Under the pieces are notes generated by a model. That model saw only the letters and a program-made list of their open reading frames with translations. It ran no database searches and was not told the DNA's origin. From the NCBI RefSeq assembly GCF_026240905.1, contig NZ_JAPEVI010000003.1, positions 1,240,001 to 1,304,000 on the forward strand: a stretch of DNA of 64,000 nucleotides. The letters are read 5' to 3'. Positions 8,922 through 17,362 of this stretch are shown piece after piece; the stretch's first letter is position 1, and each line of letters starts with the position of its first letter. Made by a program: the position numbers and the translations under genes. Source of the DNA: Roseibium salinum (lineage in GTDB: Bacteria > Pseudomonadota > Alphaproteobacteria > Rhizobiales > Stappiaceae).

Positions 8922-9434
8922 CTAATGACACTTGAAATAGTCGAAGGGTTCCAGGCAGGACCTGCAGCGGTAGGCAGCCTTGCAGGGCGTGGAACCGAAC
9001 TGGCTGATTTTTTCCGTATTCTCTGAACCGCAGCGGGGACACGCAATCACGAGACCGGCACGTCCCGTGAGCCTGGAGATCCTTCCGGCCTCGGCTTTAT
9101 CGCCGCTCTTGCGTTCGACGGGAGGCGCAATGCCGTATTGGCGCAGTTTTTCCCGCCCCTCCTCACTCAGCCAGTCGGTGGTCCAGGGCGGGCTGAGTTT
9201 CTGCTCCAGGCGCAGCTCATCAATGCCGCAGGCCCGCAGTTTCGTTTCGATATCGAGATTGATCACCGCGGTCGCCGGACAGCCGGTATAGGTCGGCGTC
9301 ACCGTGACCACGAGAGTGTCCGCCTCCCACCTGACATCGCGGATCACGCCCAGGTCGGTCAGCGACAGAACCGGGATTTCCGGGTCGGAAACCTCGGAGA
9401 GCCACTGCCAGACGGTCTCGGTTGCCACTTGCAT
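8922..9434 (-). CDS. paaD: PaaD, epoxidase-associated DUF59/zinc-ribbon protein
   Basis: About 170 residues (E. coli PaaD about 165). The N-terminal DUF59/MIP18 domain (WLSEVSDPEIPVLSLTDLGV, then TPTYTGCPAT) resembles Fe-S cluster maturation factors such as SufT. The C-terminal zinc-ribbon-like part has CPRCGSENT, CKAAYRCRSC and a final CH. PaaD is needed for epoxidase activity, probably for metal or cluster assembly, and is not a core subunit. The ATG at 9434 lies 4 bp after the paaC stop, with a TTG codon immediately before it as an alternative start. Confidence 0.92.
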   Translation of the reverse strand: MQVATETVWQWLSEVSDPEIPVLSLTDLGVIRDVRWEADTLVVTVTPTYTGCPATAVINLDIETKLRACGIDELRLEQKLSPPWTTDWLSEEGREKLRQYGIAPPVERKSGDKAEAGRISRLTGRAGLVIACPRCGSENTEKISQFGSTPCKAAYRCRSCLEPFDYFKCH

Positions 9435-9438
9435 CAAG

Positions 9439-10215
9439 TCACCACGTAGCGCCCGGATAGGCGCGCTGCAGAAACTGCATTTGCGCCAGAAGATGGCCCA
9501 GATGCTCCGTGTGCCGGCCGCTCAAGCCGCCCGAATGGGCAAAATCCGACTGCGGGCGGGTCAGCGTTGCCTCGGCCAACACCGCCTCCACCGTTTCAGT
9601 CCAGGCCGGCTTGAGGCTTTCGGGTTTCGGAGCCAGGCCGGCGTCCGACATCGCATCATCCACCCCGTCGCCGCAAAACATCTCGCCGGAAAAGGGCCAG
9701 AGCGTATCGAGGGCCGATTGCATACGCGCATGGCTTTCCGACGTGCCATCTCCGAGCCTGATCACAAGATCCGATGACCGGTCGAGGTGGTATGCGGTCT
9801 CCTTGCCGGCTTTGGCGGCTATTGCGGCGATCCTTTCATCGGCCGAACGCTCCAGGGCCCTCAGCAGCGGCAGATCATAGGCCTCGATGAGGAATTGCCG
9901 CATCAGGGTCTGGCCGAAATCGCCATTGGGCTGTTCGGCCAGCAGGAGATTGCGGAAGTCCCAGGCATCGCGCAGAAAAGCCAGTTCGTTCTCTCCGCGC
10001 CCCTTGCCTTCCACCTCCCCTGCGTAGCTGAGCCAAAGGCGTGCCTGTCCGATCAGGTCGAGCGCGACATTGGCGAGCGCGATATCCTCCTCGAGCGCGG
10101 GCGCATGGCCGCACCATTCCGATACGCGGTGCCCGAGAACGAGCGCCGTGTCGCCGCGGCGCAGCAGCCAATCGAACAGAATATCGTTTGCGATCAAATC
10201 GCTCGCTTCAGTCAT
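9439..10215 (-). CDS. paaC: PaaC, phenylacetyl-CoA epoxidase structural subunit
   Basis: A 258-residue ferritin-like four-helix protein that pairs with PaaA in the multicomponent epoxidase. Known family features seen are the start LFDWLLRRGDTALVLGHRVS, WCGHAPALEEDIALANVALD, LIGQARLW and the mid-protein KETAYHLDRSSDLVIRLGDG. E. coli PaaC (248 residues) has lost a functional di-iron site and acts structurally; the same is assumed here. The ATG at 10215 shares its A with the paaB stop (TGATG), implying translational coupling. A GTG one codon upstream is possible but less likely. Confidence 0.95.
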   Translation of the reverse strand: MTEASDLIANDILFDWLLRRGDTALVLGHRVSEWCGHAPALEEDIALANVALDLIGQARLWLSYAGEVEGKGRGENELAFLRDAWDFRNLLLAEQPNGDFGQTLMRQFLIEAYDLPLLRALERSADERIAAIAAKAGKETAYHLDRSSDLVIRLGDGTSESHARMQSALDTLWPFSGEMFCGDGVDDAMSDAGLAPKPESLKPAWTETVEAVLAEATLTRPQSDFAHSGGLSGRHTEHLGHLLAQMQFLQRAYPGATW

Positions 10216-10499
10216 CACATTTTCCCGACGTCATCCGGAATGTCATAGAAACTCGGGTGCCGGTAGATCTTGTCCATGGAGGGCTCGAACAGGGCATCCT
10301 TTGCAGCCGGGTCAGATGCCGTGATCTGAGCGGAGGGTACGACCCAGATGGAGACGCCTTCCTTGCGCCGTGTGTAAACATCCCGGGCATTCTTGATCGC
10401 CATCTCAGCATCCGGCGCGTGCAGCGAGCCGACGTGCCGGTGATTGAGACCGTGCTGCCCCCGGATGAACACTTCCCAAAGCGGCCATTCCTTTTTCAT
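10215..10499 (-). CDS. paaB: PaaB, phenylacetyl-CoA epoxidase small subunit
   Basis: A 94-residue protein (E. coli PaaB 95) that bridges PaaAC heterodimers in the epoxidase complex. It starts MKKEWPLWEVFIRGQHGLNH and contains HVGSLHAPDAEMAIKNARDV, highly typical of PaaB, and ends PSFYDIPDDVGKM. The frame is open for 91 codons upstream, but that part overlaps the DUF3291 gene and has no family match; the ATG at 10499 follows GGCGGAGAAAAGAG, a good ribosome site. A 22-bp gap separates it from the DUF3291 gene. Confidence 0.95.
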   Translation of the reverse strand: MKKEWPLWEVFIRGQHGLNHRHVGSLHAPDAEMAIKNARDVYTRRKEGVSIWVVPSAQITASDPAAKDALFEPSMDKIYRHPSFYDIPDDVGKM

Positions 10500-10521
10500 C
10501 TCTTTTCTCCGCCTTCCATGC

Positions 10522-11004
10522 TCACGCCGCCGAACCGCTGCAACGTGCCGACCGCCACAGGCTGGCCGTTGCCACATGGTCCCAGCCAAAGGCATGGTCT
10601 GACGACCCGTTGGTGTTGAGATAGTCCAGCCGCTGCCACGCCTCTTCCAGAGTCGGCTGATGTCCCGCGGGGACCGGCCACATGACGAAGTGCATCCGGT
10701 CCATGACCTCAAACCATTCCGAGCGCCGATCGTAGAACCGCTTGTGAACGGTTCTAAAAACGAAACTTTCAAGCGCTTCGACGCTTTGCCAGACCGAAAG
10801 ATTGGGGATCACCATCGGATCGTTCGCGACGGCCATGGCGACGGAATTGCCGGTGTCATCCTTCAGCCGCCACACGAATCCTGGCGTGCGTTCGGCAGCG
10901 GCGTTGACCCGGTTCAGATTGTTGACGAAGTCGGCTATCCGCGGATCGTTGATGTCGTGCTTCAGACGGGCAACATTCAGTTCTGCTATGTGATGGTCAC
11001 GCAT
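10522..11004 (-). CDS. DUF3291-family protein inside the paa epoxidase operon
   Basis: A 160-residue cytoplasmic protein without signal peptide or membrane segment. The sequence fits the DUF3291 family: HIAELNVARLKHDINDPRIADFVNNL, quoted here in parts as HIAELNVARLKHD and DPRIADFVNNL, then NAAAERTPGFVWRL, LSVWQSVEALESFVF and MDRMHFVMWPVPAGHQPTLEEAW. The fold is probably a dimeric ferredoxin-like barrel, as in Dabb-type or antibiotic-biosynthesis monooxygenase proteins. It sits 6 bp after paaA and 22 bp before paaB, where E. coli and Pseudomonas have nothing. Co-transcription suggests a role in phenylacetyl-CoA oxidation, perhaps handling a reactive epoxide or oxepin product, but no function is known to me. 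Confidence 0.8.
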   Translation of the reverse strand: MRDHHIAELNVARLKHDINDPRIADFVNNLNRVNAAAERTPGFVWRLKDDTGNSVAMAVANDPMVIPNLSVWQSVEALESFVFRTVHKRFYDRRSEWFEVMDRMHFVMWPVPAGHQPTLEEAWQRLDYLNTNGSSDHAFGWDHVATASLWRSARCSGSAA

Positions 11005-11010
11005 CGCGTC

Positions 11011-12000
11011 CTACTCCGCTGCCGGCCGGATGGCCTGTTTTTCAGCATGTGCCATCAATCCTTCGCGCACCCATGCCCCGTCGTCCCAGGCCCTTATCCG
11101 TGCACCCAACCGTTCCCTGTTGCACGGACCGTTCCCCTTCAGCACTTCAAAGAATTCGTTCCAGTCAGGCTCGGAGAAATCGTAGCCGCCCTTCTCCTCG
11201 TTCCATCTCAGCTTCTCGTCGGGGATCTTCAGACCCAGATAGTCTGCCTGCGGCGCCGTCTGGTCGACGAATTTCTGACGCAGCTCGTCATTGGTGTTGA
11301 TCTTGATTTTCCATGCCATCGACTGGGCGGAATGGACCGACTCCTTGTCCGACGGACCGAACATCATCAGCGACGGATACCAGTACCGGTCAAGCGCATC
11401 CTGCGCCATCCGCCGCAGGTCCTGCGTGCCGCGCGCCATCTTCATCATGATGTCGAAGCCCTGACGCTGGTGGAAGCTTTCTTCCTTGCAGATGCGGACC
11501 ATGGCGCGGGCGTAAGGCCCGAAGGACGTTCGCTGCAGCGGCACCTGGTTCATGATCGCGGCACCGTCCACCAGCCAGCCGATGGCGCCGATATCGGCCC
11601 AGTTCAGCGTCGGATAATTGAATATGGACGAATATTTCATCTTGCCCGCATGCAGGAGCTCGATCAGCTCGTCCCGGCTCACCCCAAGTGTCTCGGCCGC
11701 GCAATACAGATAGAGCCCGTGGCCCGCCTCGTCCTGAACCTTAGCCAGCAAGATGGCCTTGCGCTCCAGCGTTGGCGCGCGGGTGATCCAGTTGCCCTCC
11801 GGCAGCTGTCCGACGATTTCGGAATGAGCGTGCTGACCGATCTGGCGGATCAAGGTCTTTCGATAGCCGTCCGGCATCCAGTCGTTCGGCTCGATTTTGT
11901 CGCCCCGATCGATCCGCTCCTGAAACGCGCGCTCTTCTTCAGACATTTCGGATATGTCGCGAAGACCGGACGCATCGGTTTTCACCATCTGCGCATACAT
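11011..12000 (-). CDS. paaA: PaaA, phenylacetyl-CoA epoxidase catalytic subunit
   Basis: A 329-residue ferritin-like di-iron oxygenase (E. coli PaaA 309). It inserts one oxygen atom of O2 into phenylacetyl-CoA to give the ring-1,2-epoxide. Landmarks are [23 protein letters not shown], quoted in parts as [16 protein letters not shown] and NWITRAP, then [22 protein letters not shown] with the metal-ligand EAGH, and [13 protein letters not shown] with the second EESFH ligand cluster. The ATG at 12000 is preceded by AAAGGAGGCGTC, close to consensus; the longer open frame has no homology. It is the first gene of the leftward paaA-DUF3291-BCDEZ unit and lies downstream of a candidate PaaX operator. 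Confidence 0.96.
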   Translation of the reverse strand: MYAQMVKTDASGLRDISEMSEEERAFQERIDRGDKIEPNDWMPDGYRKTLIRQIGQHAHSEIVGQLPEGNWITRAPTLERKAILLAKVQDEAGHGLYLYCAAETLGVSRDELIELLHAGKMKYSSIFNYPTLNWADIGAIGWLVDGAAIMNQVPLQRTSFGPYARAMVRICKEESFHQRQGFDIMMKMARGTQDLRRMAQDALDRYWYPSLMMFGPSDKESVHSAQSMAWKIKINTNDELRQKFVDQTAPQADYLGLKIPDEKLRWNEEKGGYDFSEPDWNEFFEVLKGNGPCNRERLGARIRAWDDGAWVREGLMAHAEKQAIRPAAE

Positions 12001-12050
12001 GACGCCTCCTTTCGCCACATTCAACTTGCGACAGGATAACGCAGAATACG

Positions 12051-12085
12051 TCACAGAAAAAGTTTGTTTTGCAACTTTTTTGTGA
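12051..12085. promoter_or_regulatory. Candidate PaaX operator upstream of paaA
   Basis: A 35-bp imperfect palindrome: left arm TCACAGAAAAAGTT, spacer TGTTTTGC, right arm AACTTTTTTGTGA. The arms match over 13 bases with one base bulged. It lies 50-85 bp ahead of the paaA ATG and downstream of paaX, which reads in the same direction, so it probably overlaps the paaA promoter. Its first nine and last five bases equal those of the element ahead of paaG. Binding by PaaX, relieved by phenylacetyl-CoA, is inferred from the family. Confidence 0.6.
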
Positions 12086-12126
12086 TGTTTTGTTGCCGGG
12101 TCAGATGGAACCTGCCCGGCGGCTCT

Positions 12127-12152
12127 GGAGCGGCCCGTATCCGGGCCCCTCC
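12127..12152. terminator. GC-rich hairpin after paaX (possible weak terminator)
   Basis: GGAG-c-GGCCCG, loop TATC, CGGGCC-c-CTCC forms a 10-bp stem with one C-C mismatch, just after the paaX stop at 12157. No T-run follows in the direction of paaX transcription, so it may attenuate rather than terminate, leaving some paaX-paaA read-through. Confidence 0.35.
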
Positions 12153-12156
12153 GGCT

Positions 12157-13017
12157 TTAGAGTCTGGCGGCCAGCGAGATCAGTCTCGCCTCGACTGCAG
12201 GCGGCTTTTCCGGCAAATAGCCGTTCTGATCGAGAAGATGCCGGCCGATATGCACATCGGCGGCAACCGACAATCCTACATAGAGTTCAGCGAAAAGGCG
12301 GTGGGCTCCAAAGCCCGGCCAATCATCCGGGAGAACGGACGGGGGCAAGCGGGGGTCCCTCAGCCGGATCGCCCGGTAGGCATGAACCAGCGCCAGTCTG
12401 AGAAGCAACGCGGTCTCACCCGCCGCGTTTTCGGCCACGACGCTCTTCATCGTGCGAAATCCGTTTATGAACACTGCATAGTCGGCGGAGAGTGCCTGAA
12501 GATCGAAGGCGGAGCTCACAAGCGCCTTCAGGTCTTGCGCTTCCGGCCGAAGGGCGGTGGCCCGGAAGGCGGTTCCGAGCACTGGGCGCCCGGGGCGATC
12601 GGCACTGGCATGAATATCTGCCCCAAGGCATGCAAAACCATGGCTCATGAGAATGCTCTGGTCCTGCGGATCCGGACAATGCGTAATGATCCAGTCGCAC
12701 TCGCCGTCCTCCGGTCCGTAAAAGAGCTCGGCCGCAATATGGTATTCGTTGCGGGCATCGGGCGTCAGGGCGTAGAAGCTGCGACGCCCGTCCCGCTGGC
12801 CTGCCAATTGGCCCTTGGACACGAGGCGGGAGACCGCCGTGCGAACCAGGGATTCGTTCACGCCGAATCCGGCGCACAGGCGGATGAGATCCCCCATCCA
12901 GAGCACGCCTCCACGCGGCTCGACGATGTCACCATAGATGGTGACGATCAGCTGGGCGGCCTTTGGGGGAAAGGGCTTTAGAACGTCATTCGCCAGGAGT
13001 TCGACACAGGTTTGCAT
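12157..13017 (-). CDS. paaX: PaaX-family transcriptional repressor
   Basis: A 286-residue regulator (E. coli PaaX 316). In known systems PaaX represses the paa genes until phenylacetyl-CoA binds it. The N-terminus is a winged helix (LIVTIYGDIVEPRGGVLWMG, then GFGVNESLVRTAVSRLVSKG, about residues 23-70), followed by GQRDGRRSFYALT and the central and C-terminal domains of the family (GPEDGECDWIITH, FRTMKSVV). It lies 156 bp upstream of paaA on the same strand. The ATG at 13017 is the natural start. Between paaX and paaA lie a hairpin and the candidate operator, so paaX may be autoregulated only indirectly. Confidence 0.92.
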   Translation of the reverse strand: MQTCVELLANDVLKPFPPKAAQLIVTIYGDIVEPRGGVLWMGDLIRLCAGFGVNESLVRTAVSRLVSKGQLAGQRDGRRSFYALTPDARNEYHIAAELFYGPEDGECDWIITHCPDPQDQSILMSHGFACLGADIHASADRPGRPVLGTAFRATALRPEAQDLKALVSSAFDLQALSADYAVFINGFRTMKSVVAENAAGETALLLRLALVHAYRAIRLRDPRLPPSVLPDDWPGFGAHRLFAELYVGLSVAADVHIGRHLLDQNGYLPEKPPAVEARLISLAARL

Positions 13018-13152
13018 GAAGCATCTGATCCATCGGTGTTTTTTGCGACCTTATCTCCGAGCGCGAGACAAACCAAGCGTTACGGGTTCCGGTCCTGGGC
13101 CGAAGGCGATGCGCGAGCATTGGAAGACGTCTTGCACCGGGCAACAACAGAC

Positions 13153-13181
13153 GTTATACAATTACGTGTAATAAAGTTACA
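13153..13181. promoter_or_regulatory. Candidate Zur operator in front of znuA
   Basis: An AT-rich dyad region (GTTATACA, ATTACG, then TGTAATAAAGTTACA) ends 18 bp before the znuA ATG at 13200. TGTAA-TAAAG-TTACA is a perfect 5-bp inverted repeat with a 5-bp spacer, and TTATACA/TGTAATAA makes a second, overlapping one. Zur boxes of alphaproteobacteria are AT-rich palindromes containing GTTATA/TATAAC-like arms, so a zinc-controlled operator fits; the exact match is imperfect. Confidence 0.4.
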
Positions 13182-13199
13182 TGATTGGAAGTCAAACAC

Positions 13200-14260
13200 A
13201 TGCATTCCCGCTCCTTGCTCAATTCCTCCGTCCGAACCCTCCGCCACGGCCTTGCCCCGGCGGCTGCGGCGTGCCTGACCCTCGCGACAGCCACGGCGAA
13301 CGCCGAAACCCCTTCGGTCGTGACCACGATCAAACCGCTGCACTCTATTGCCACCGCCGTCATGGAGGGCGTCGGAACGCCGCATATCCTGATCGACGGC
13401 GCGTCTTCCCCCACGGCTTTGCGTTGAAACCGTCCCAGGCCGCCCTGTTGCAAGAGGCGAGTGCCGTTTTCTGGGTGGGTCCGGAACTTGCACCGGCCCT
13501 TGCAAAGCCGATCGAATCGATGGCCGACGATGCCGTCGTCGTGGAGTTCATGGAGTCGGCCGGAATTCATCATCTCGATATCCGCGAAGGGACAAGCTTC
13601 GACAGCCACGATCACGATCATGGCGATGAGCATGAGGAGGCCCACGGCGAGCACGAGGGCGAGGAAACTCATGAGGAACATGCCGCCCATGAGTATCACG
13701 AGGATGATGCGCACGAGGCCGGACACGAGCACGTCGAGGCGCATGATCCGCATCTCTGGCTGAATCCGGAAAACGGCATCGCGATCGCCGGTGTGATGGC
13801 CGAGACGCTCGCGGAACTCGATCCCGGCAATGCGGCGACCTACCGGGAAAATGCCGCTAAGTTCACTAGCCGTATCGAAACTCTGGAGCAGGAGATAAGA
13901 GCAGAGCTGGAACCGCTTTCAGACAAGAAGTTCGTTGTTTTCCACGACGCTTATCACCACTTCGAACATCATTTCGAAATTGAAGCGAGCGGGTCGGTCA
14001 CCGTCTCGCCTGAAGCACTGTCGAGCGCCGACAGGGTTGCGGCGATTCAGGACCGGATCAAGGAACTGGGCGTGGTCTGCGTTTTCCAGGAACCGCAATT
14101 CGATGCCAAACTGGTGGACGTGGTTCTGGAGGGCAGCAATGCCCGCAAGGGAACGCTCGACCCTCTCGGCACCGACCTTGCCAACGGTCCGGATCTATAT
14201 CCGCAACTCCTTGAAAACCTGTCCGGATCGCTTGCCGCCTGCCTCAACGGCCAGTCCTGA
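13200..14260 (+). pseudogene. znuA: ZnuA-type zinc ABC transporter substrate-binding protein, frameshifted
   Basis: A periplasmic zinc-binding protein of the A-1 cluster family, split by a frameshift. The first part (13200-13408) has a signal peptide ending around ATANA and the mature start VVTTIKPLHSIATAVMEGVG. It stops shortly after the C5 run at 13408-13412. One more C would restore a single frame (DGASSPHGFALKPSQAALL). The second part carries a long His/Asp/Glu loop (HDHDHGDEHEEAHGEHEGEE and on), DPHLWLNPENG, FVVFHDAYHHFEHHFEI and a C-terminal Cys near the end. No znuB or znuC is adjacent, so it would work with a permease encoded elsewhere. It may be truly broken, but a homopolymer base-calling error is as likely because the rest is fully conserved. 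Confidence 0.82.
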
Positions 14261-14266
14261 ATCAAA

Positions 14267-14298
14267 AAACCGCCGGAACGTGTCCGGCGGTTTCTTTT
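14267..14298. terminator. Bidirectional rho-independent terminator between znuA and the L,D-transpeptidase gene
   Basis: AAACCGCCGGA, loop ACGTG, TCCGGCGGTTT is a perfect 11-bp stem followed by CTTTT on the plus strand and preceded by an A-run that becomes a T-run on the minus strand. It lies between convergent genes ending at 14260 and 14313. Confidence 0.88.
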
Positions 14299-14312
14299 CA
14301 GCTCATGATCTG

Positions 14313-16316
14313 TCAGGAGGTCCGGGCCTTTGCCCGGGCCTCTTCCGTTTTCTCGATCGCCTGCAGAAGGTAGCGGTCGCGGTCGTAGACGTCGGTGTAG
14401 TAGGCGATTGAGCCGTCAAGCTCGGGCCAGGCGGTGAAGTAGGAGACATAGACCGGGATATCGCCGGTCACCTGCTCCTGCTCGTTCTGTCCGTTCCCGA
14501 TGCGGGATGTGACGTATTCCTTCGATTTTCCAAGCACTGCGGCAGCCATCGCCTTCGGGTCCTGCAAACGGATACAGCCATGGCTGTAGGCGCGCATATC
14601 CTTTGCGAAGAGATTCTTGGCCGGCGTGTCGTGCATGTAGATGTGATGCTTGTTCGGAAAGAGGATCTTCACCTCGCCAAGCGCATTGGAGCTGCCCGGA
14701 TACTGGCGAACATTGACCGATTGCTGCTTGGTTGCGACCGCATACCAGTCCACGGCAGCTGACGAAATCTGACGCCCGCCGGGCGTGGTGACTTCATAGC
14801 CGGCGCGATCCAGATAGCTGGGATCCTTCGCAAGCTTCGGCAGCATTTCGTTGACGATGATCGAGTATGGAACGCCCCAATACGGGTTGTATTCGACAAC
14901 CTCGATCTTGTCGTAGAAGAAGTTGGTCTGATTGGATTTTGTCCCAACGACCACGCGCATCGACAGCGGGACGTCACCGGGGGATGTATAGGTCGCGGTG
15001 AAGGAGGCCTGGTTGATGAACACCTTGCGTTCGCCGAGATCTTCGGGAATCCAGCGACTGCGTTCCATCGCCAGCTCCACCTTGGCAATCTTGGCCGCAT
15101 TGGTCTCCCCCACCATCGCGGTGATGGTGTTCTTGCCGACAATTCCGTCCGCCGTCAGCTTGGCCTCTTTCTGAAAGGCGCGGACCAGCTCGACGAGTTC
15201 GGGCGTATAGAGGTCCGAACCGTCATAGGCTTCGAGGGTTTCGGCGTGGGCGGTCTTCAGGTCCTGCGAGCCGTTCTTCCTGATCGCCGCAACGATGTTT
15301 TTCATTTCCGGGCTGGAGTCTCCGGCCTTCAGGAATGTTCCCGGAGCGATAACGATCTGATCGGTTTCTTCGTCTTCGGCTTTCAGGCGCGCCAGTTCGG
15401 CGGTGAGTTTTCTGAAATGATCGTTTTGCGGCTGAGCCTTTTCCAGCGCCACGGCGGGACTGTCTGCCGCAGAAACCTTTTCCAGCGAGGCAACCAGATC
15501 GACATCGTGCCGCGGCAGATCGTGGTACTGGGAAATGCGGTTCGGATCGACCCGGCCCCGTTTTGCATCCAGCACATAGGTAAGCACCGCCGCACTCATT
15601 TCCATTTCGAAGCGCATCATCGCGGCATCGCGTTCAGCGTCCTCAAGGCCAGCTTCCGCCGGCGTCTGCACGACGTAGTCTGCCGGGTTGAGGGCATATC
15701 TGCCTGCCTCGGCAAGGGCGCGGCGTGCCTGTGCCGACTTTTCCGTCGGTTTGCCGTCTTTTACCCAGACGAAGTTCGGGTGATCGCGGTAATATGCGAG
15801 CAGCGCCTCTCCGACTTCCGGAAGAACCGTCAGCGACATGTCTTTCAGCACCGGGCGCACCTCATCAAAGGCCGTCAGAATGACGGGTTCCGGCCGGACG
15901 GTGTCGACCTCGGTCTGGATCCCTGCGTCTGCCTCGGTTTCCGGTCCCTGAGGATCCGGTTGGACTTCTGCCGTTTTCTTCTCGGAAAGCGGTGCCAGGG
16001 AGACCGTCTTCCAGCTATCCGGCGAATAATTGAGATAGCGGGGCGAGGATACTGTCACGTTGGGGATGCGCTCGCGGCGCTCCGCCTGGAGCTCACGCTG
16101 CTGCTGCATGCGGTGAGCTTCCGGATTGAACAGGCGCTGGAAGAAACCTTGGGCGGAGGTCGTTTCAATTGCCGCGGCGTTCAGCCCCGTGGCAAGTACC
16201 GTCGCCATCAGACCGGCCTTGATAGAGTTTCCCAGGGCATTGCGGGAACATCTCTTCAACGCAATTGCGCTACCCTCGTCGGTTAGCTCGCCGTGCCCCA
16301 ATTTATCTGCTCGCAT
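14313..16316 (-). CDS. Murein L,D-transpeptidase, YcbB/LdtD-like
   Basis: About 667 residues. A hydrophobic, signal-like stretch near the N-terminus (SIKAGLMATVLATGLNAAAI) directs export. A long middle domain (LVWVKDG-like NFVWVKDGKPT, SAQARRALAEAGRYALNPAD) matches the LdtD scaffold domain. A peptidoglycan-binding domain follows (LYTPELVELVRAFQKEAKL, TADGIVGKNTITAM, about 360-400), then the YkuD catalytic domain with HHIYMHDTPAKNLF and the catalytic Cys/His motif AYSHGCIRLQDP (about 560). It forms 3-3 peptide cross-links or attaches proteins to peptidoglycan. The ATG at 16316 is chosen; an upstream in-frame start near 16433 would add 39 polar residues before the signal. Confidence 0.88.
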   Translation of the reverse strand: MRADKLGHGELTDEGSAIALKRCSRNALGNSIKAGLMATVLATGLNAAAIETTSAQGFFQRLFNPEAHRMQQQRELQAERRERIPNVTVSSPRYLNYSPDSWKTVSLAPLSEKKTAEVQPDPQGPETEADAGIQTEVDTVRPEPVILTAFDEVRPVLKDMSLTVLPEVGEALLAYYRDHPNFVWVKDGKPTEKSAQARRALAEAGRYALNPADYVVQTPAEAGLEDAERDAAMMRFEMEMSAAVLTYVLDAKRGRVDPNRISQYHDLPRHDVDLVASLEKVSAADSPAVALEKAQPQNDHFRKLTAELARLKAEDEETDQIVIAPGTFLKAGDSSPEMKNIVAAIRKNGSQDLKTAHAETLEAYDGSDLYTPELVELVRAFQKEAKLTADGIVGKNTITAMVGETNAAKIAKVELAMERSRWIPEDLGERKVFINQASFTATYTSPGDVPLSMRVVVGTKSNQTNFFYDKIEVVEYNPYWGVPYSIIVNEMLPKLAKDPSYLDRAGYEVTTPGGRQISSAAVDWYAVATKQQSVNVRQYPGSSNALGEVKILFPNKHHIYMHDTPAKNLFAKDMRAYSHGCIRLQDPKAMAAAVLGKSKEYVTSRIGNGQNEQEQVTGDIPVYVSYFTAWPELDGSIAYYTDVYDRDRYLLQAIEKTEEARAKARTS

Positions 16317-16775
16317 TATTTCAACCTGTAAATCCGTGAATTCATTTTCATCCGGTACAACGCCCTGTCCACCCGGACGGTTTCGTTCCCTGCCAAAGAA
16401 TAAGCTGCTCGTACCGTCATTATTGCCGCACAATCCTGTCGCCAGCCGCTTCTCTTTGCGAAAACCGCCGACAATCGCGCTTGACCGATTCAGGGCACGG
16501 GCCCAGAGTTAGGTGATACTATATCAGGCTTTTTCAGTGGTTAAGGCACGCCGCAGTTCAGAGGATTTAAATTCAAATCGGTGTGACGAATATGCCGCTT
16601 TTCAGGAGCCAGGCAGAGCGAGCGCTCTCAGGACAGCTACATTGAACCAGCAGACACTGCAGAAATCTCCGGCCAAACGGGCAAAGCTCCGTAACGTGAC
16701 CTTTGTCACGCTCGGGGGTCGGGAGGCAGCCTATATCGATCTCACGAATAGGTGAAAACGATCGGAGCACAGGAA
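16317..16775. other. Intergenic region between divergent ldt and metallopeptidase genes
   Basis: 459 bp between divergent starts. Short open frames on both strands have no recognisable homology. It must hold the promoters of both genes; I could not pick a convincing -35/-10 pair. A short inverted repeat with GTGAC and GTCAC arms lies near 16697-16710 (CGTGACCTTTGTCACG). Confidence 0.5.
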
Positions 16776-17254
16776 ATGTCGACTTTTCAATTCAATGTCG
16801 GGGATCATACCTCGTCGGTTTCAAAGTACACCCGTTTCAATTCCACTCAATACGCCACCCTCAAATGGGCGCGGAGCAAGCTTTTCAGGATGGTCAAGAA
16901 CAATCCGAGCTGCAACGCCTATTTCCGGAAGCTGCCCAACAGGCGCAGCCTGTCCGACATGATCGGAGACAGCCGCATCTGGGTGAATTACGGTCCGACG
17001 ATTTCCCCCTTTACGGCGAGATCCACGCCGCAAGCGGTGAAATTGCCGTCGGCGACCGGGCTTTCAAGATGGGGCGCTGGATGGTCCTGGCGACCATCAT
17101 TCACGAATTCGCCCACCATAACGGCGCACCGATAACCGGCGGCGACACGAGCGCTGAAGAGGCCGTTTATCACTGCGGCCTCGGCACCAGCGACGAATAC
17201 TACGGCGGCGAAGATGACCCGAGCACGCCCTACGACCCGAGTGTCGGAGGCTAA
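16776..17254 (+). pseudogene. Small aspzincin-like (M35-type) metallopeptidase, frameshifted
   Basis: The first part begins MSTFQFNVGDHTSSVSKYTR and runs to NYGPTIS, then leaves frame at the C5 run 17005-17009. One extra C continues it as PLYGEIHAASGEIAVGD. The joined product is about 159 residues, with no signal peptide. It has HEFAHH, a HExxH zinc site, and 23 residues later GTSDEYYG, matching the GTxDxxYG motif in which Asp is the third zinc ligand of aspzincins (deuterolysin and peptidyl-Lys endopeptidases, M35). The spacing is longer than in classical members. A GGAG site 8 bp before the ATG supports the start. Function is unknown; a secreted toxin or effector domain is possible. The frameshift could be a base-calling error. 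Confidence 0.7.
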
Positions 17255-17267
17255 AAGGAGCCAAGCC

Positions 17268-17290
17268 GCCCTGCGTGAGCAGGGCCGCCC
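17268..17290. terminator. Short hairpin between convergent metallopeptidase and ssb genes
   Basis: GCCCTGC, loop GTGA, GCAGGGC makes a perfect 7-bp stem, followed after a few bases by CCCTTT on the plus strand. It lies 13 bp after the metallopeptidase stop. The T-run is poor, so this is only a moderate terminator candidate. Confidence 0.45.
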
Positions 17291-17362
17291 TTTAAGTGAC
17301 ACAGGTTTCTGAACGCGGCCCGCTGTGCCGCATTCGCCTGTTCAAGCCGAAAGCAGGTTGTT

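Noticed and set aside
12064..12981. 305-codon plus-strand frame over paaX
   Set aside because: Antisense shadow of paaX; no recognisable protein.
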